Positions 49,398 through 62,180 of a stretch of 64,000 nucleotides of DNA are shown one piece after another. The notes beneath the pieces were generated by a model. That model saw only the letters and a list, made by a program, of their open reading frames with translations. It was not told where the DNA came from and did no database searches. The stretch comes from Phoronis australis (lineage: Eukaryota > Phoronida > Phoronidae): NCBI GenBank assembly GCA_002633005.1, contig NMRA01000020.1, forward strand, positions 25,621 to 89,620, written 5' to 3'. Within the stretch, counting starts at the first letter, position 1. Every line of letters starts with the position of its first letter. Both the position numbers and the translations under genes were made by a program.

Positions 49398-52300
49398 ATG
49401 CTGCGGAATCCCTTACGATCGGTTTGTATGCTCCACTTCGTCTTATTTTCTAAGACTGTACGCGGCCCTTGATTTTCTTAGCGTAGGTGACACTCACCGA
49501 AAATGTTGTGCGTGAACTTGGAATGAGACTGTCAAGACCCCAGCCCTAGGCTCATCAAGATTGCGTATGCGGGTGCTAGACATTCATATCAGCAGTCTTG
49601 AGACTAAGCCTTACAAAGAAAGCGAAGAGGAGGATTATGAACGTTCAATTTTATGCACTTATAGTGACTTATTTATTTCATAATATTTGGCCCCAAAGTA
49701 CAACAACCCACTTTAATACGCCCATCATTATATTCGTTTTGGTGCATTAATATATCTCAAGGCATACTCAACACTTTCCCATTCAGACGGATTCCATGTA
49801 ATGTGCACCCCTAAGTGTCCCTCTTTTATTGTTATTGCATCTGTTTTTGGTGCCTGTCTCTCTATATATTTGCCAAACCGCTCGAAGCCATGCAAGATAA
49901 TGAAATTCTACAGACGTTCCTATTGAGATGTGGACAGCTGATATTCATGTTCAGACCGCTTAACTGTAGCTATGTCTATGGCACTCCCTGTTGTCAATTT
50001 AGCTTTCCTTTGCATATTTTATGTCTACCTAGTTTCTTGATGGATTTCTGAAATTTTACAGTGTGCTGACTTCCATTGAAGGGCAGATTTGGTACATATT
50101 CCATTTTCAGATAGATTCAACATATTCTGCATCCCCCTAGTGGTCATTTTTGCTATTTTGTAAATAAACTTATGTAGTTATTTCAAAGATCGTCTTCATT
50201 AGAACGAAGAGTATCTGTACATAAACAAAAGCAGGACTTAGCCCAATGATATGATAAAGTTCTACTATGTGAAATACGGCTTAAAATAGTCGTATTTACC
50301 AATAAAAGAGTTCAACAGCACAATCATGGGTTGAAGCGAGTAGCGGAAGGAAGTCATATAGCGACACCTATCGTTCGCCGAACAAAGTATTCTTTATTTT
50401 GATGTCAGCTATTTTTGGCGTCGGCCTCGCTATCTGTCAAAGTGGTTGAAGGGTCATTATTTAAATTTCATTTGTTCATGAGGTCAATTTGATGCTTCTC
50501 ATCTTTCATGAAAAAATAAGAAAAGAAAATTGCAGTTGTTGGCTACATGAATTCAGTAAGTTTAGTATGATGGTAGCCTATGAAATGGTGGCATTAATTT
50601 GACACCACTTCTCTTTACTATCCTAAACATGGAAAAGAAGGCAAATGAATTTTTATTTTCATGTGTCATCCATATTACAAGTTGATGACTAAAATTTTCC
50701 CACACTTCATAAGTGTTACACACATATGGATTACTAAAGACAAGATGTGAAAATTCCCGTGCTGATCGTGAAGTGCAGATTGTGTGTTTGATATACTCCT
50801 TAGTTTAGTGTCAAGATTTGATGTTTTGTAGGAATGCCTTGCAGTTTTATTGTCGACGTAATTATGTGTTTAATTTAATAATATACTGCTTGTTACAGGT
50901 GTCATGCCTGGGTAGGGCAGGTTTGAGGAGGATGTGCTCAGACGTAGATGCAGATGATACTCCCGTCAGAGCAGAAAAGGGTTTGAATCATTTCTTTTCA
51001 CTTCATTGTTTATTGTGTAGGATTAAAGCCCCGTGCAGCGCCATGTTTAGAAACCATTGTTTTGGTTCATGTTTTGGGGTGCAGGATTCTCCCTAGACAA
51101 ATATTCAAAGATGGCACAAAGTGTGTATTGCGTTTTCGCTTCCTAAAATCTCTCCTTCCTGCTATTTCTCAGAAACAGTCTGTTACACATTGCTTTCATT
51201 TGCTGAGCATGTCACCATCATTTTTACAACAAAACAATTCACCATAAGTACGTCTATGCTGTGCCATTTCACTCAATTCTCCTGTAACGCTCAATTTTTG
51301 CTTCGCAAACTCAGGCTCGCAGTGCTTTTAAAGACAATAGTTGGATTTATCGTGACCGCATTTTGAGAACCAGTTTTCTCCAATGAATGGCAGGCATCAA
51401 ACTGGTTCTCAAATTGTGGGCGCGTTGTATCCGACTATTGCCCTTTTCATGGTGTATGACCAAGTTTGTTGAGGGATATTACTGGGGATGTATGACCAAG
51501 TTTGTTGAGGGATATTACTGGGGATGTATGACCAAGTTTGTTGAGGGATATTACTTGGGATGGAACCCTTTGTTTCGTTTTGTTTCCTAATTACGCATGA
51601 CAATGCTACAGAGTGATTGGAGTCCATTGACTCTCGGAAAGATTGACAGCGGCTAACGTAATTTATTGCAGTTTAAAGTTTTGCGACTTCGCGTTGACGT
51701 GATTAGTGCTACCTGGTCCTTTAAAGAATGGTTTTTCAAACAGACTGGCACGTACATGTCTTGAAGGTGGAAATAGTTCATTGTTTGTAGTTGGAAAATG
51801 TTTCTTTGGGCAATTTTTTTTGTGCTAACTTATGTCATCTTTTAAGGCATTCTCATTCCTCAGATGTATAAAGTTTGCAGTGTTTCAAATTTTACAATTC
51901 TTGGCAAGTGGATTACAACTAATTTTTTTTAAGATCTGAGTAAAAAGGTGTGCAGCAAGCTCCAACACAATGAACCACATTCGCGTGCCCGTTTTAAAAG
52001 AAAGAATGTTTTGAGTGAAATTTTTTTAGATTAATTTGTTTGGCTATTTCTGTTATCACACCCAACCATTGTTTTGTTGCTAATTGACGTAGTCGTTTCC
52101 CGTATCAAGCAATCTACATTTAACGATGTAAGCAAGCTGCAAAAACAGGCTGTTGTAATGGAGGAGCGCTTGTAATTATGGACGACAAACATTCAACTGT
52201 TTAGTGGAATTAGACAAAGTGTCAAATTTTGTTTACCAACGTTGAAAGACGAAACAAAATTTCACTTCTCAACAAATATGTTACGGTGTTGTTTTTTCAA

Positions 52301-55300
52301 TCCCACCTCACAGCAGGAGTAAGTTGACAGCATGGGGATCACCAGGAATTCCTTAAATCTTGTTCCCAATTCACAATTGTAGCTGGCCATGAATCTTTGC
52401 GAAATAAAAAACTGTTGCCCACTAATAGTACAGTTAATTACTGTCTTCTTTTACGAATGGCGCAATACACCGTATACACACTGATCAACCAGTTTTATAG
52501 AGAACTCAAACTGGTGTATACTGTTGAATCATGCTGTCTGCTGGATGTAGGATGGACCGACGAAATCCTGAGAGATGAACTGATTAACTAAATATTGGAT
52601 ATGCCGGATGACATGAATTTAGTTGTGGGTGTCTTTGTCATGTTATCGAGCATCCACGTGTCACTTCTTTACATTCTATCAATTTACGCTCCGCAATACA
52701 CAGTCATCAATTTGTTGTCGTAATGTGGTTGCTGTGGTGACGGCTATTGCAGGTGTCAACATGGTGATCCTGTTAGGACGTGTGGGCCGCGATGCTGAGA
52801 GAAGAGGTACAGAAAGCCACCCTGTTGTTGTGTTTCCCTTGGCTACGAATATCACGTGGATGTCACCAGATGGTATGTGTCTGTTTACGAGTTTAAGTGA
52901 ATCGTGCTTGTTCACATTGGGGGTAAACATCGCTATGGTAACACAGTTTGCTGTTGCGTTGACCGTTTTCACTTCACAAACTATTGGCGTCTATTATTAC
53001 TATTCAAGTGAATGCCCGTTGGTCATGATATTTCAATCATCGACCTGTGAACCAAAATGGTCCAACTGCCCTGCGTCTTGGGTGAGTAGGCATTTATCCA
53101 TACAAGTACAGTCATTGAGTTGTACAAAGAAAGTTACCCTGTTTCAGAAAAGTTCTTTCTTTCAACAAAAGCAGAAACGAAAAACGATACCACTGAAACA
53201 CTTGGATGACCCAAGATGATAGTTCATATTAGTTGTGCTCTATGGTTGTGCATACACAATACATCAATAAGCTTGTCAGCACCCTGTCACACCAAGGTAT
53301 AGTTGGTATTGCATTTAAGATTTCCGCCTGGTTCCCTGGCCATTTCTTTTGACATGGGCTCAGGGTTCCTGAGAACCAGTTTGGTGTGACAGGACTCCGT
53401 AATGTCATCATTAGTGTGGCAGCAGACAATGTGCACACATCATGTCATTGTTTCTTATTTAACATAGGTTAGCTTGCAATAAGTGAAACGACACCTATGT
53501 TGAAATAATTTCTTCTTTAAGGTTATGGAGGACTCTAGAAAAATGTCCGTGACTTAATTTAGAACATCAAATCGTATGAAACTTTCAGATACGATGTTTT
53601 AAGCATTGCTCTCCAAAATGCTGTTAGGAACTGTTTTCAAACTGTTCAACTTTTGCATGATGAAGTATAAAAAAATATGACTTTCCTGAAAAAGATCAAA
53701 AGTTGCATGAATTAAAAACTGTAACAGCATTTTTGAGATTTCTTCTTAAATTTTCAAATAGCAATACATTGCAATATATTGCTATCAATGTGACCCAATT
53801 AATGGCACATTGGTAAAAAGTCAAAAACCGAATTTCACAGACTTTCTAATGTTTGAAAATATACAACTTGAACTGTAATCTGTAGTTTTGTAGACATTTG
53901 GCTAAGTAGACAGACTTATTAATGTTGATAAGGCCCTGAATACCCATGATCCATTTCAGGTGTGAGACAAAAAAAGACAGAGTGGCACAGAATCTCAGTG
54001 TTCAAGAATTCACTACGTGATTTTGTGGCTATGAACATACGGAAAGGGTGCGTTTTGGTGCAAGATTTTCATTTTCTGTCTTTCCTCAAAATTGGCCAGA
54101 TTTTATTTACTTTGAAGCATGTTGAAGCTGTCAGGACTAATTTCTAAGAAGAACGTTTTTTTGAATTGTTTTGTTGTAAGTGGAATTTGAGTTTTTTAAT
54201 GATGGCCATGAATGTGGTCGGTCAATCAATAGTACTCTCACTATTGGTCAATGCTGTAGGTGGTAGGTTGATAATCCTTGTTAGTGTGGAGCTTGCCAAC
54301 TGGACGTTATCTCTAGGAGCCAGTTATAATTCTTGAGTGAAGATTTGAAGAAAACCACAAAAAATCCACAAAAACAAACTTCCTTGTCAATAGTCTTTAA
54401 TCTTTTAAATTTGTTAGTGTATTTGTGCTCAATCTGTTATAGGTAACTGTTTTCTGAATTAGTGTTTGTCTTATAAGTTGAATATTCTCGGTGTAGGAGC
54501 ATCACTCATTTCTTTGATGTCTACGCTCAATAATAATAACACTATTGTGGATTAACGTGTGTCGTTTTTTTCTTGGCGTGATAGTTTGTATCTAGTTCTG
54601 TATTTAATGTTGTGAAAATGGTGAGACTCAGACAAGTACAAATAGTTGACCTATAGTGACCATTAGACTAATGCATCGTCGATCTGAATAATTTTCTATA
54701 GCAGTCCACAGTGTTTCTGTAGAAATTAAATCGTGTTTCTGCAACACAGCTATAAACATGACTATTGTGACGAAAATTTTCTGATTTAGACTACTTTCTG
54801 TTATGAAAATGCTCTCAAATTGTTCAATAGTCAAAATAGTTGTGATTTCCTGGCTTGGAAAGAAGTGACAAATCATTATTGCTTCAGATTAATCTCTATT
54901 TTCGTTGATTTGTCGTGTCGTGTCATTTTAGTCCCGAGCATGGCCTGGAACAATGGCGAACTGTCGGTTCCTCACAAGTCGAAAAGTCACAACTCATCTG
55001 AGAAAAGAACAAGTACTAAAAATTTATAGTGATACTTGTGGTCTAAGTCTGAAATTTGATTGTTAGACGGAATGAGGAGTTATCGTTGTTTTCACTTGTG
55101 CTTTAAATGCTTTCTTTCTTCACCAGAGACCGTCTTCACGTGACAGGAAGTCTCAGTTATAGCGAGTACACCGACAGCAACGGACAGGAACAACGGGCGA
55201 CGAGCATTATAGCTGGTAAGTGGGCAGCAGTCGGATATAACGTAATTTGAGAACCAGTTTGATGCCCATTATTCAGTGGAGAAAACTGGTTCTCAGAATG

Positions 55301-56607
55301 CAGGCACGTTATATCCAACCATTACCAGTAAGTGTACAGTGCCAGTAGTCTTGTTTCATGAAAAGTGACTTCAGACTCAAGACAGAAATTTGATCTTACG
55401 CTCCACCTTACGGTGTCTGAAAAAAGTGAAATCTCATTTGAGCAGAAGTGTAAAGTCTGTGAGAATAGACACTCTACTGTTAGTTACTGTGATAATTTGT
55501 ACAAGTTATTTCTAGACTGCGATGTGCTATTAGTTATGTGGCTAAATCTTGAAAAGAGTTATTTCTAGACTGTGATGTGCTATTAGTTATATGGCTAAAT
55601 CTTGAAAAGAGTTATTTCTAGACTGTGATGTGCTATTAGTTATATGGCTAAATCTTGAAGTAAGAGCACAAGTTCAAATGTCTGTCAGAAGTCGTAAGTC
55701 ACTTTCATGACACAGACCCTAGGTTCAGAGATGTATATCTTTAAGTGCTGCCCACTGATAACTGCCGGGAACCTGATTTTAAAAATCTGCCAAAAAATTC
55801 TGTCAAAATTCAGAGAAATCGTGGATTCAAAGTTAGATTTTGTTTTCTGGATGTTATCGAGAGAATTTCAACAGTTTTTTCTTTTTTTTCTGTTATTTCA
55901 CTGCTGTGATACACAGGCTCTGATAACCTCGTGGTTCAGCCTCTGTATATATAGCGCACTCTGGTGGCGAGTTGCTAGGGCGCTTTTAATTATAACGTGA
56001 TTCCAAATCCTGATTATGATCCTCTTTCTGTCCCCTGCTAATGCACCAATGGCATCACACTTGGAAGCAGGATTCACCTTAAAATGTTTGGATTAGTCCG
56101 CCTTCCCCACAGTTGCTATGCAACTCACCGTAAGCGTAGGTCGCATTTGATGGTTAAGGGGATTATGTGCCAGAAAATATGACCATGCGGGACTGGCAAA
56201 AGCGCATAGTTTTTGCTCTATCCTGGGGATATAACCTATGGTTTCCATGCATTTTGGGGCTAGATTTCAATTGCTTAAGATGGTCATGTGTTTGATCTTT
56301 AAACACGTCAGTAAAATGGTCGAATATGTAAATTTGACAAAATGAGATTTTTTGATGAGCTGAATCTCTACAGATTAGGGTTTTATTGTTCAGACTAATT
56401 TGTAAAGTTACCAGACGTTGTTCATGCAAGGAGATTTCTAGCTTAGTTGCCAATATCAAACTCATTCCAGTTTGGAGTGATTGTGTGAATGGTACTGAAG
56501 TGTCTAGTTGTGTCGTCCAATGCTTCTTACTCTTTTTGTTTTGTGTTACAGATGATATCGTCAATTTGACAAAGAATTTCCAAAAAGAAGAAGAGACATA
56601 CACTTAG
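49398..56607 (+). CDS. SSBP1: mitochondrial single-stranded DNA-binding protein (6 exons)
   Basis: Exons are 49398-49421, 50899-50980, 52753-52872, 53960-54047, 55127-55215 and 56552-56607. All are GT-AG and phase-consistent, giving 152 aa (human SSBP1 is 148). It begins MLRNPLRSVSCLGRAGLRRM, an Arg/Leu-rich presequence with no acidic residue, as expected for mitochondrial import. The OB fold follows: VILLGRVGRDAE, HPVVVFPLATN, KTEWHRISVF, LRDFVAMNIRKGD, SYSEYTDSNGQ and ATSIIADDIVNL. The family binds single-stranded mtDNA as a tetramer and stimulates POLG and the TWNK helicase in mtDNA replication. The loop before TEWHRI is short, as in insect rather than human SSBP1. Exons 1 and 2 use weak donors (GTTTGT, GTTTGA). 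Exon 1 is 8 codons and is supported by its presequence character and phase. Confidence 0.92.
51335..51440 (+). mobile_element. ~106-bp palindromic MITE, CAATAGTYGGAT ends, copy 1
   Basis: The ends are CAATAGTTGGAT and ATCCGACTATTG. The core is a hairpin of TTTGAGAACCAGTTT...AAACTGGTTCTCAAA around GGCAGGCAT. It lies in SSBP1 intron 2. The same element, inverted, is at 55225-55328. Confidence 0.85.
51453..51560. repeat. 36-bp tandem triplicate
   Basis: GTATGACCAAGTTTGTTGAG plus GGATATTACTGGGGAT repeats three times almost without change. The 36-bp period keeps frames open on both strands, which explains the repeated CMTKFVEGYYWG peptide. Not coding. Confidence 0.95.
53283..53393. mobile_element. 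111-bp MITE with perfect 13-bp CCTGTCACACCAA ends
   Basis: CCTGTCACACCAA at the left is exactly inverted at the right (TTGGTGTGACAGG). It also carries GGTTCCTGAGAACC, a small palindrome. It lies in SSBP1 intron 3. No second copy was noticed in the window. Confidence 0.8.
53617..53700 (+). repeat. old dispersed repeat, pair with 35195-35300
   Basis: This is the second member of the diverged pair described at 35195-35300. It lies in SSBP1 intron 3. Confidence 0.45.
55225..55328 (-). mobile_element. ~104-bp palindromic MITE, CAATAGTYGGAT family, copy 2
   Basis: This is the reverse-orientation partner of 51335-51440: AGTCGGATATAACGT, GAGAACCAGTTTGATGCC, GGAGAAAACTGGTTCTCA and TATATCCAACCATTA. 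It begins only about 9 bases past the exon 5 splice donor of SSBP1. Confidence 0.85.
55504..55662. repeat. 53-bp tandem triplicate
   Basis: GTTATTTCTAGACTGTGATG plus TGCTATTAGTTATATGGC and TAAATCTTGAAAAGA occurs three times in succession with very few differences. SSBP1 intron 5. Confidence 0.95.
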
Positions 56608-57092
56608 TAGCTGAAAGACATTGGAACTGTTTAAGAACTGTTGTGTATATTACGCATCTATTCAGTGTAATGGTCGTCTGATCTATTGAGAATGCCTGGT
56701 GTGGTGCGCAGTTTGGAATTGTTGTGGAACGTGAATTATTGGTAAGAGGAAGTGCTGTGGGAAACTTGAATTTGGATCAAGAAATCCTGCCTTGAGATTC
56801 ATCCCGATATTTTTATAAACAAACTGTGCACCACATGTTTTTAATGTTTAGTATCATCAAATTGCACTTAAGTGGACCATGGCCATAATCGCCTCGGAGC
56901 AATGTGGCACATTTGAGTGAATGTAACTGTACACAACTCCACAGAGAAACTGGTTGGAAGTATGACAAGCTCCCTTTCTGTTCTTTAAGAGTAAATTTAT
57001 GTATTGTTACCCTGAAGATATAAGAAAGATTTTATGACTTTGTGGACACTTATGTCTTGCTTAAGTGGTGATCATGTTGATGAAGTAATAAA
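56608..57092 (+). terminator. SSBP1 3' UTR with poly(A) signal
   Basis: The stop codon ends at 56607. AATAAA at 57087-57092 (GTAATAAAGAATT) is the first strong poly(A) signal, giving a 3' UTR of about 485-500 nt. Confidence 0.65.
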
Positions 57093-60000
57093 GAATTCTC
57101 CTTATATGAGATGCGACTTATTTTTAGCATAAGGTAATAGAGCAAGTAGTTTCCTTCTTGTGGTCTGTGCACTTGCAAATCTTGTTGAATTTTAGAGCAT
57201 GGTAATTGGCATGTACGTCGTCCAATAAGTACTTTCTATCAACTGCCATAAGACCTTTAGCAAGATAAGAAGCAAGGTGTATTTTTGCCCCACTTTCCCT
57301 TGTTTTCATGGCGCTAACCTATTACTGAACAGCTGGAAGTCGTCTGAAGTTTGTAAGACCTTGTGCTGGTTTTCTGCGTTTAAGCAAAGTAATTTCATAA
57401 GACTAGGGATTTTGACCCACTTTTCTGTTAGTTTTGGAAACCCACAAGCAGTCTATGTATTACCAACCTCTGACAAAACACAATAAAGCAAAAGATTTTG
57501 CGATTAAATATTAATTCTTGTATTAGATAAAGTCAACATATTGACCAGCGACAGAAATACGCCCAGCTTTAAACGTTACTTATTTACAATACCACCTTTT
57601 TTCAAAGACAAACAACATTACATTACGAAGTTAATTGCACAATTTGTCATTACTAGCACGCAGTGTGATAAAAAAAGCAGACAGTAAACAGCAAAACGCA
57701 TGCCTTTGACCGAGACGACACATTGTGGATGATATGAAAAAACTGAAAATACAAACATCTTATACCTAATGAAGTATTCACTAACGAATAAATCTAGATG
57801 AAAGTAATTTCTTACAGTGCAAAAAATATTACACTAAAAACAGGTGAGTGCACTTAACCGACGGTACATGACTCAAAATTAGTAATTAGACTTAATATTC
57901 TTTTGCTCGTGGAAAGTGGTGACACCGAAAGAGTTCTGTCATCTGAATGGCATTTTAGTATTGACTAGCCTGTTGACCAAGACTGGACTTTGGCCAAGGA
58001 TATCCCTTGTGCAATTTAGTAGCACTTGCTGATGTCACGGTGTTCACAGCTGGAGACCCTAACAAGGTGTATTAAGAACACAGTTTTCCAAGTAATGATC
58101 TGATGGAATATATGTGGGGTTCTGTCCTGGCGATCAGAACTGAGGCAAATTTGCAGTAATAGTCACCTACAGGGGTCCCTCATTTTCTCAACTGGGACCT
58201 TTGTAAGTGACTATTATCAAATTCACTACATAGATGAGATAGTCATCAGGGCTTGGAATTTTCCTCTTTTAATTAAGAGAATTTCCTCTTTTCTGGTTTT
58301 GATTTCCTCTTATTTAATTTCCTGTTTGCTCTTTTTGTGTCTCTTTTTTATCATTATTTTGACTTTATTCATGTAAAAACGTTTATTTCAATTAAATTTT
58401 ACAACACAAAAATTTCTATCACACAGGCCTATTTAATTTTGCGGAATGATACATCACCTGGAAAATTTTCTGAGTCATTTGAAAGAAGTCTATTGGGTGT
58501 AAGTGACGTCACATTTTTTTCCTTTAAAGCGGCAGCATTTCCAAGCTCACATTGATGAAATAAGTGTCTGGTAACAAAAAGACCATCACTTAATATAAAG
58601 TAGAAAACAGTGAGAAAGACGTCCATATGAGGTACGGAAACTTCGACATATTAAATAAAGTAATATTACACAAACGAGTCCCTTGAGGTTAAAACAGGAG
58701 TGTTCAAATTTTTCAACATGGACCAAAGGCAATTGCATCATGGGACGAGTCGGGCCGGGCCAGACCTGTGAAATGATGTAACAGTCAAATGTCATCTCTA
58801 GAGACTACTACAAAATGGCTGATATAGCATGGCAGCTTATTCTTGACTTGCCCAACAGCCCAGTATGTCCACCAATGGTAAACCCCAGAAGGCCAAGGGT
58901 TAGAAGAGAATTTTAAGTTCAGCAACTATTACATGCGTGTTTGGATACGGGGATACATTTGTAAAAATATAGTCCAACTCAAACAGTCGTGTACTCCGTG
59001 AAACCAATACGGTTGTAATATTGACTTGAGGATAGGTGGCATGTCCAGGGTAAACTTTGTGAATGTAATGCTTGTATTTTGGCTCCTGCTTCTATCGAGA
59101 TTCAAAATGGAAAATGTTATTTCGCATTCATCAGTTGAACCAAAATCATCCTTTAGCAAGCTGCTTCATCAAAGGAAACCAGTCTATATGGAAGCTCCGA
59201 TCAAATTTTGGCAGGGATAATAGTTGGTGCTGGTTGTTTATAGGTTACGGAAATCATACAGTTGTTGCTCAGCCTCTTTGCCTGAGGTAAAAAGGGTCGA
59301 GAAAAGCTGGTCTGTCTCTATGGTAACAAGAGAAACAGTAACACTCCACATTCACAATCATAATTTTAATCTGTTTTTTTTCACTATGCTAGAATATTCG
59401 AAGAAGATACGAGTTTAGCGGAATTCGGCAGTGCTTGGGTCACAATTTTAATTAAAAAAAATTGGCAAAGATCAATAAAAGTAGGACAATGGCCACAGTT
59501 GGTCCACAGGCGGTGCATTGGATACCCCTGGTAACAAAGAAAGCTAATAATAAATTCGCATAAAATTGAGTTAGGTCAACATAACCCTCAAAAGATCCCA
59601 ATGCTATACTCCAGTGCAGGCTCACAGAAAATGTACACATAGAGTGCCAGGAACTTAGACATCGGAATTTGAAAGCAAATACTGTTGATATTGATATCAA
59701 AATTAATTGCAAATTTCATATTAACACTGAGGTGTCCAGTGTGGCATAGATTATAACTTCACCATAGTATTAGTGTTACATTTTTGCACCAATGCGACGG
59801 ATTTAACATTCTACAGAGAAGCAACGCACATCTTTGAAAAGTCCAAGGAAAAATGATAGTTACAGACTGACGTCTGATGGTGTGTTTTTCTAGACGACCG
59901 TGAAAGGGATGAATATTGTCCCACTTATAGACTGCCAACCTTGAAGGCCAGCACTAGAAGCCCCTTCTATCTACTAAAATAAACCCGGTATTGCACCATC

Positions 60001-61316
60001 TGCTAAATTCATAATAAATACTGTGAAGGCACCTGTCAACCTATCTACTGGCTTCTCGTCATTGACAGCTACTGACGACAAAAACAGTAGGTAAAGCGAG
60101 AACTAAATAAATACACTAGAGTTTTGCTACTATTTGCACTTGTCCATAAAGTCCTCCGCACTAATATAACGTTAACATTTCATTTCTACAAACAACAGTG
60201 AGTTATAGCAAAGTCTCACTGAGAGTTGTTATAACTCACAAAAACATTCCAATCACACACGCGCCAGTTGACCTATCGCCAGGACTTTTGAGTGACGGCT
60301 TAACTGACCAATCAGAATGCAGCATCCTTGACACCTTCGTTTCCAAGCCGCCATTTTACCCAACAAACAACATGCTGCCGGGTAAAACCTTTTGTTTGTT
60401 TGTCCACATTTCGCAAGAGGGCGGACCTTGCGATAAATCAATTCCTGGCGTTGGTGTGATCTCTACTAATCATGCACTGATTGTCCAATGAGGTTAACTC
60501 CGACTTTTCCTTGACACTCGGATCATTTTCTGAGCTTTAGACGTGTATCATCGAGAGTACCCAACAAAATTAAGTAAGCATTAACGAATGCCGGCAAAAA
60601 GTTTTTCTTAATTTCTAGCTGGGAAACTCATTTTCTAAGCACTATGCATTTTTAACAACTGAAGCACTGTAGGAATACTCAAAATATTGAGTACTGTATG
60701 AAAATACCACATAAAGAGCAGTAACAAACTATTGTACCGTATCCGACTGTCTGAGCACACTATGTAGTTTAGAAATCAAAAATAAGAACTCGCAAGTAAC
60801 CATCAAAGAGTCTACGTAGTGCGCAGATCCAAGAAGAACCGAAACACCTTTGGTTTTAGCGCTTACTGAGTACAGTAAAAACTGCGCTTTCAGTGGTCTT
60901 GCATGTACATATTTATCAGAGCATGATCGGGTTCAAGCTGTCATTAGCACCAAGTAAGCCAAGTCACGCAAATCTTGGCTCGATGTCTGAATATAAGCAA
61001 TGCCAGACAGTCTACAGCACATCTGGACAGTCCTTTGAGTGAAGCACGTGAAGACTCGTTTCTGGTTTTTCTAGGACACACGTGCTCAAACGAATAAATA
61101 CGGTAACTGAATGTCCCGAGCACCCCTGCACAACATCCTGGACTCGAGCACATGACGATCACTACTTTGAAAATGCACAGTAGACCCATCAATCACTTGA
61201 ACATACGTAGCAGATTGACCTATGTGTTGACCAATCACTAAAACATGCACTGTAGATCCACTGGTGTTGATCAATCAACTGAACATGCACCATAGATCCA
61301 AGAGTGTGTTGATCAA
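57093..61316. other. intergenic spacer between convergent SSBP1 and OSBPL genes
   Basis: This 4.2-kb stretch also contains the OSBPL 3' UTR at its right end. It holds a hAT-like MITE at 58247-58475 and the short repeats at 61180-61330. An open frame at 60198-60491 has no recognised family and no splice context, so it is not called. The rest shows nothing I can identify. Confidence 0.5.
58247..58475 (+). mobile_element. ~230-bp hAT-like MITE, copy 2
   Basis: It begins CAGGGCTTGGAATTTTCCTC and contains TTTGCTCTTTTTGTGTCTC, TTTTACAACACAAAAATTTC, TCTATCACACAGGCC and TCACCTGGAAAATTTTC, all in the same order as the inverted copy at 23884-24107. The right inverted end is not clear. A TTTCCTCTT motif is repeated inside the left end. 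Confidence 0.8.
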
Positions 61317-61330
61317 TCACTTAAAGATAT
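61180..61330. repeat. ~40-bp degenerate tandem repeat in the OSBPL 3' region
   Basis: GTTGATCAATCAACTGAACA + TGCACCATAGATCCA and variants recur about three times (61225, 61265, 61306). They overlap the end of the OSBPL coding exon and its 3' UTR. Confidence 0.65.
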
Positions 61331-62180
61331 ACTGTAAAATGGTCTGCATGAGTAGCACCAAGGCCAGAATGACCCAGTCTCGCGTGCACAGGAATATTCC
61401 ACCAGCCCCGCCATCGCCGGCATGGCGCTGGTACCGTAGCAACTGTTGCTGTAACAATGTCAGTTTCTCATTGTTCTGTCGCTGCATATCCTGCAGAGGC
61501 TCCACCACCTTCCTCAGGACACTCTCATCGAACTTTGCACTAGGCCTCTCTGGAAGAAAGAGCAAGATGGAATGAGAAGGGTCTACTTTGGAAATGGGGT
61601 AAGACAGGTTAAGATGAAAACATAGTGGACGAAAATATACTTAGAACCCAGTGTTTGCAGTTACTGATAAATTAGATACACTTTATCAAAATAGAGATTA
61701 CGGATGTCAATGAATGCAAAATCTTTGATGTGGAATGATGCATTACCAAAGAGAACACCTGTGAAAGCTGTAAATACCTAAATTCGATTCATAAGAGAAG
61801 ACAATTATGTAGGTCTCGCAGCACGAATAAATAAGTAATGCAAAATTTAACACAACAATAACACCTGGAAATATTTCCAGCAGATATCACTACCTCCATC
61901 GCCTTCATCACTGTCTGACGATGATTCAGACATTCTGTTCTCTGTCATAGATCCTACGTTTTCCTTTTCTCGCGCTTCTCTTGGCACAGCCCCTCGCTTT
62001 GCACGTGGCAGTCGCATGCGGTCGACAGACGGTTGACGCAGCGCCCTCTCTGGCCCCTGTTGGCTGACGCTAAGGATGCTCGTTGTCCGCACTAGTGGCG
62101 TCTTGTGGCGAGTTTTTGTTCGGATTATGTAGTCGCATTCATATTGTACCACGTCATTGTTCGGATCCCAAGGACGTGAG
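61317..62180 (-). CDS. oxysterol-binding-protein-related protein 5/8, C-terminal two exons (partial)
   Basis: Exons are 62180-61894 and 61549-61317, joined in phase at G|AG. The first reads SRPWDPNNDVVQYECDYII, then RTKTRHKTPL: the end of the ORD domain of ORP5/ORP8, whose human forms have RPWDPLND and TKVKHRTPM here. A basic then acidic-serine linker follows (SESSSDSDEGDGG). The last exon has a coiled-coil-like helix (DMQRQNNEKLTLLQQQLL) and ends with a single membrane segment, RDWVILALVLLMQTILQYIFK, matching the ER tail anchor of ORP5/8. These proteins sit on ER-plasma membrane contacts and exchange phosphatidylserine for PI4P. Upstream exons (PH domain, most of the ORD) must lie beyond 62180; none was found before the window edge, which is filled by a satellite. 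The two vertebrate paralogues cannot be told apart here. Confidence 0.88.

Larger units (their letters stand above)
49422..52752 (+). other. SSBP1 introns 1 and 2
   Basis: Intron 1 (49422-50898) shows no element I recognise. Intron 2 (50981-52752) holds a palindromic MITE (51335-51440) and a 36-bp triplicate (51453-51560). Open frames here are short and unconvincing. Confidence 0.5.

Noticed and set aside
52623-53219. 198-codon plus-strand open frame
   Set aside because: It contains SSBP1 exon 3 but merely reads through into introns on both sides. The acceptor at 52752 and donor at 52873 are in phase with the neighbouring exons, and the extensions match nothing.
60198-60491. 97-codon open frame between SSBP1 and OSBPL
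   Set aside because: No homology recognised and no start, splice or poly(A) context; left as intergenic.
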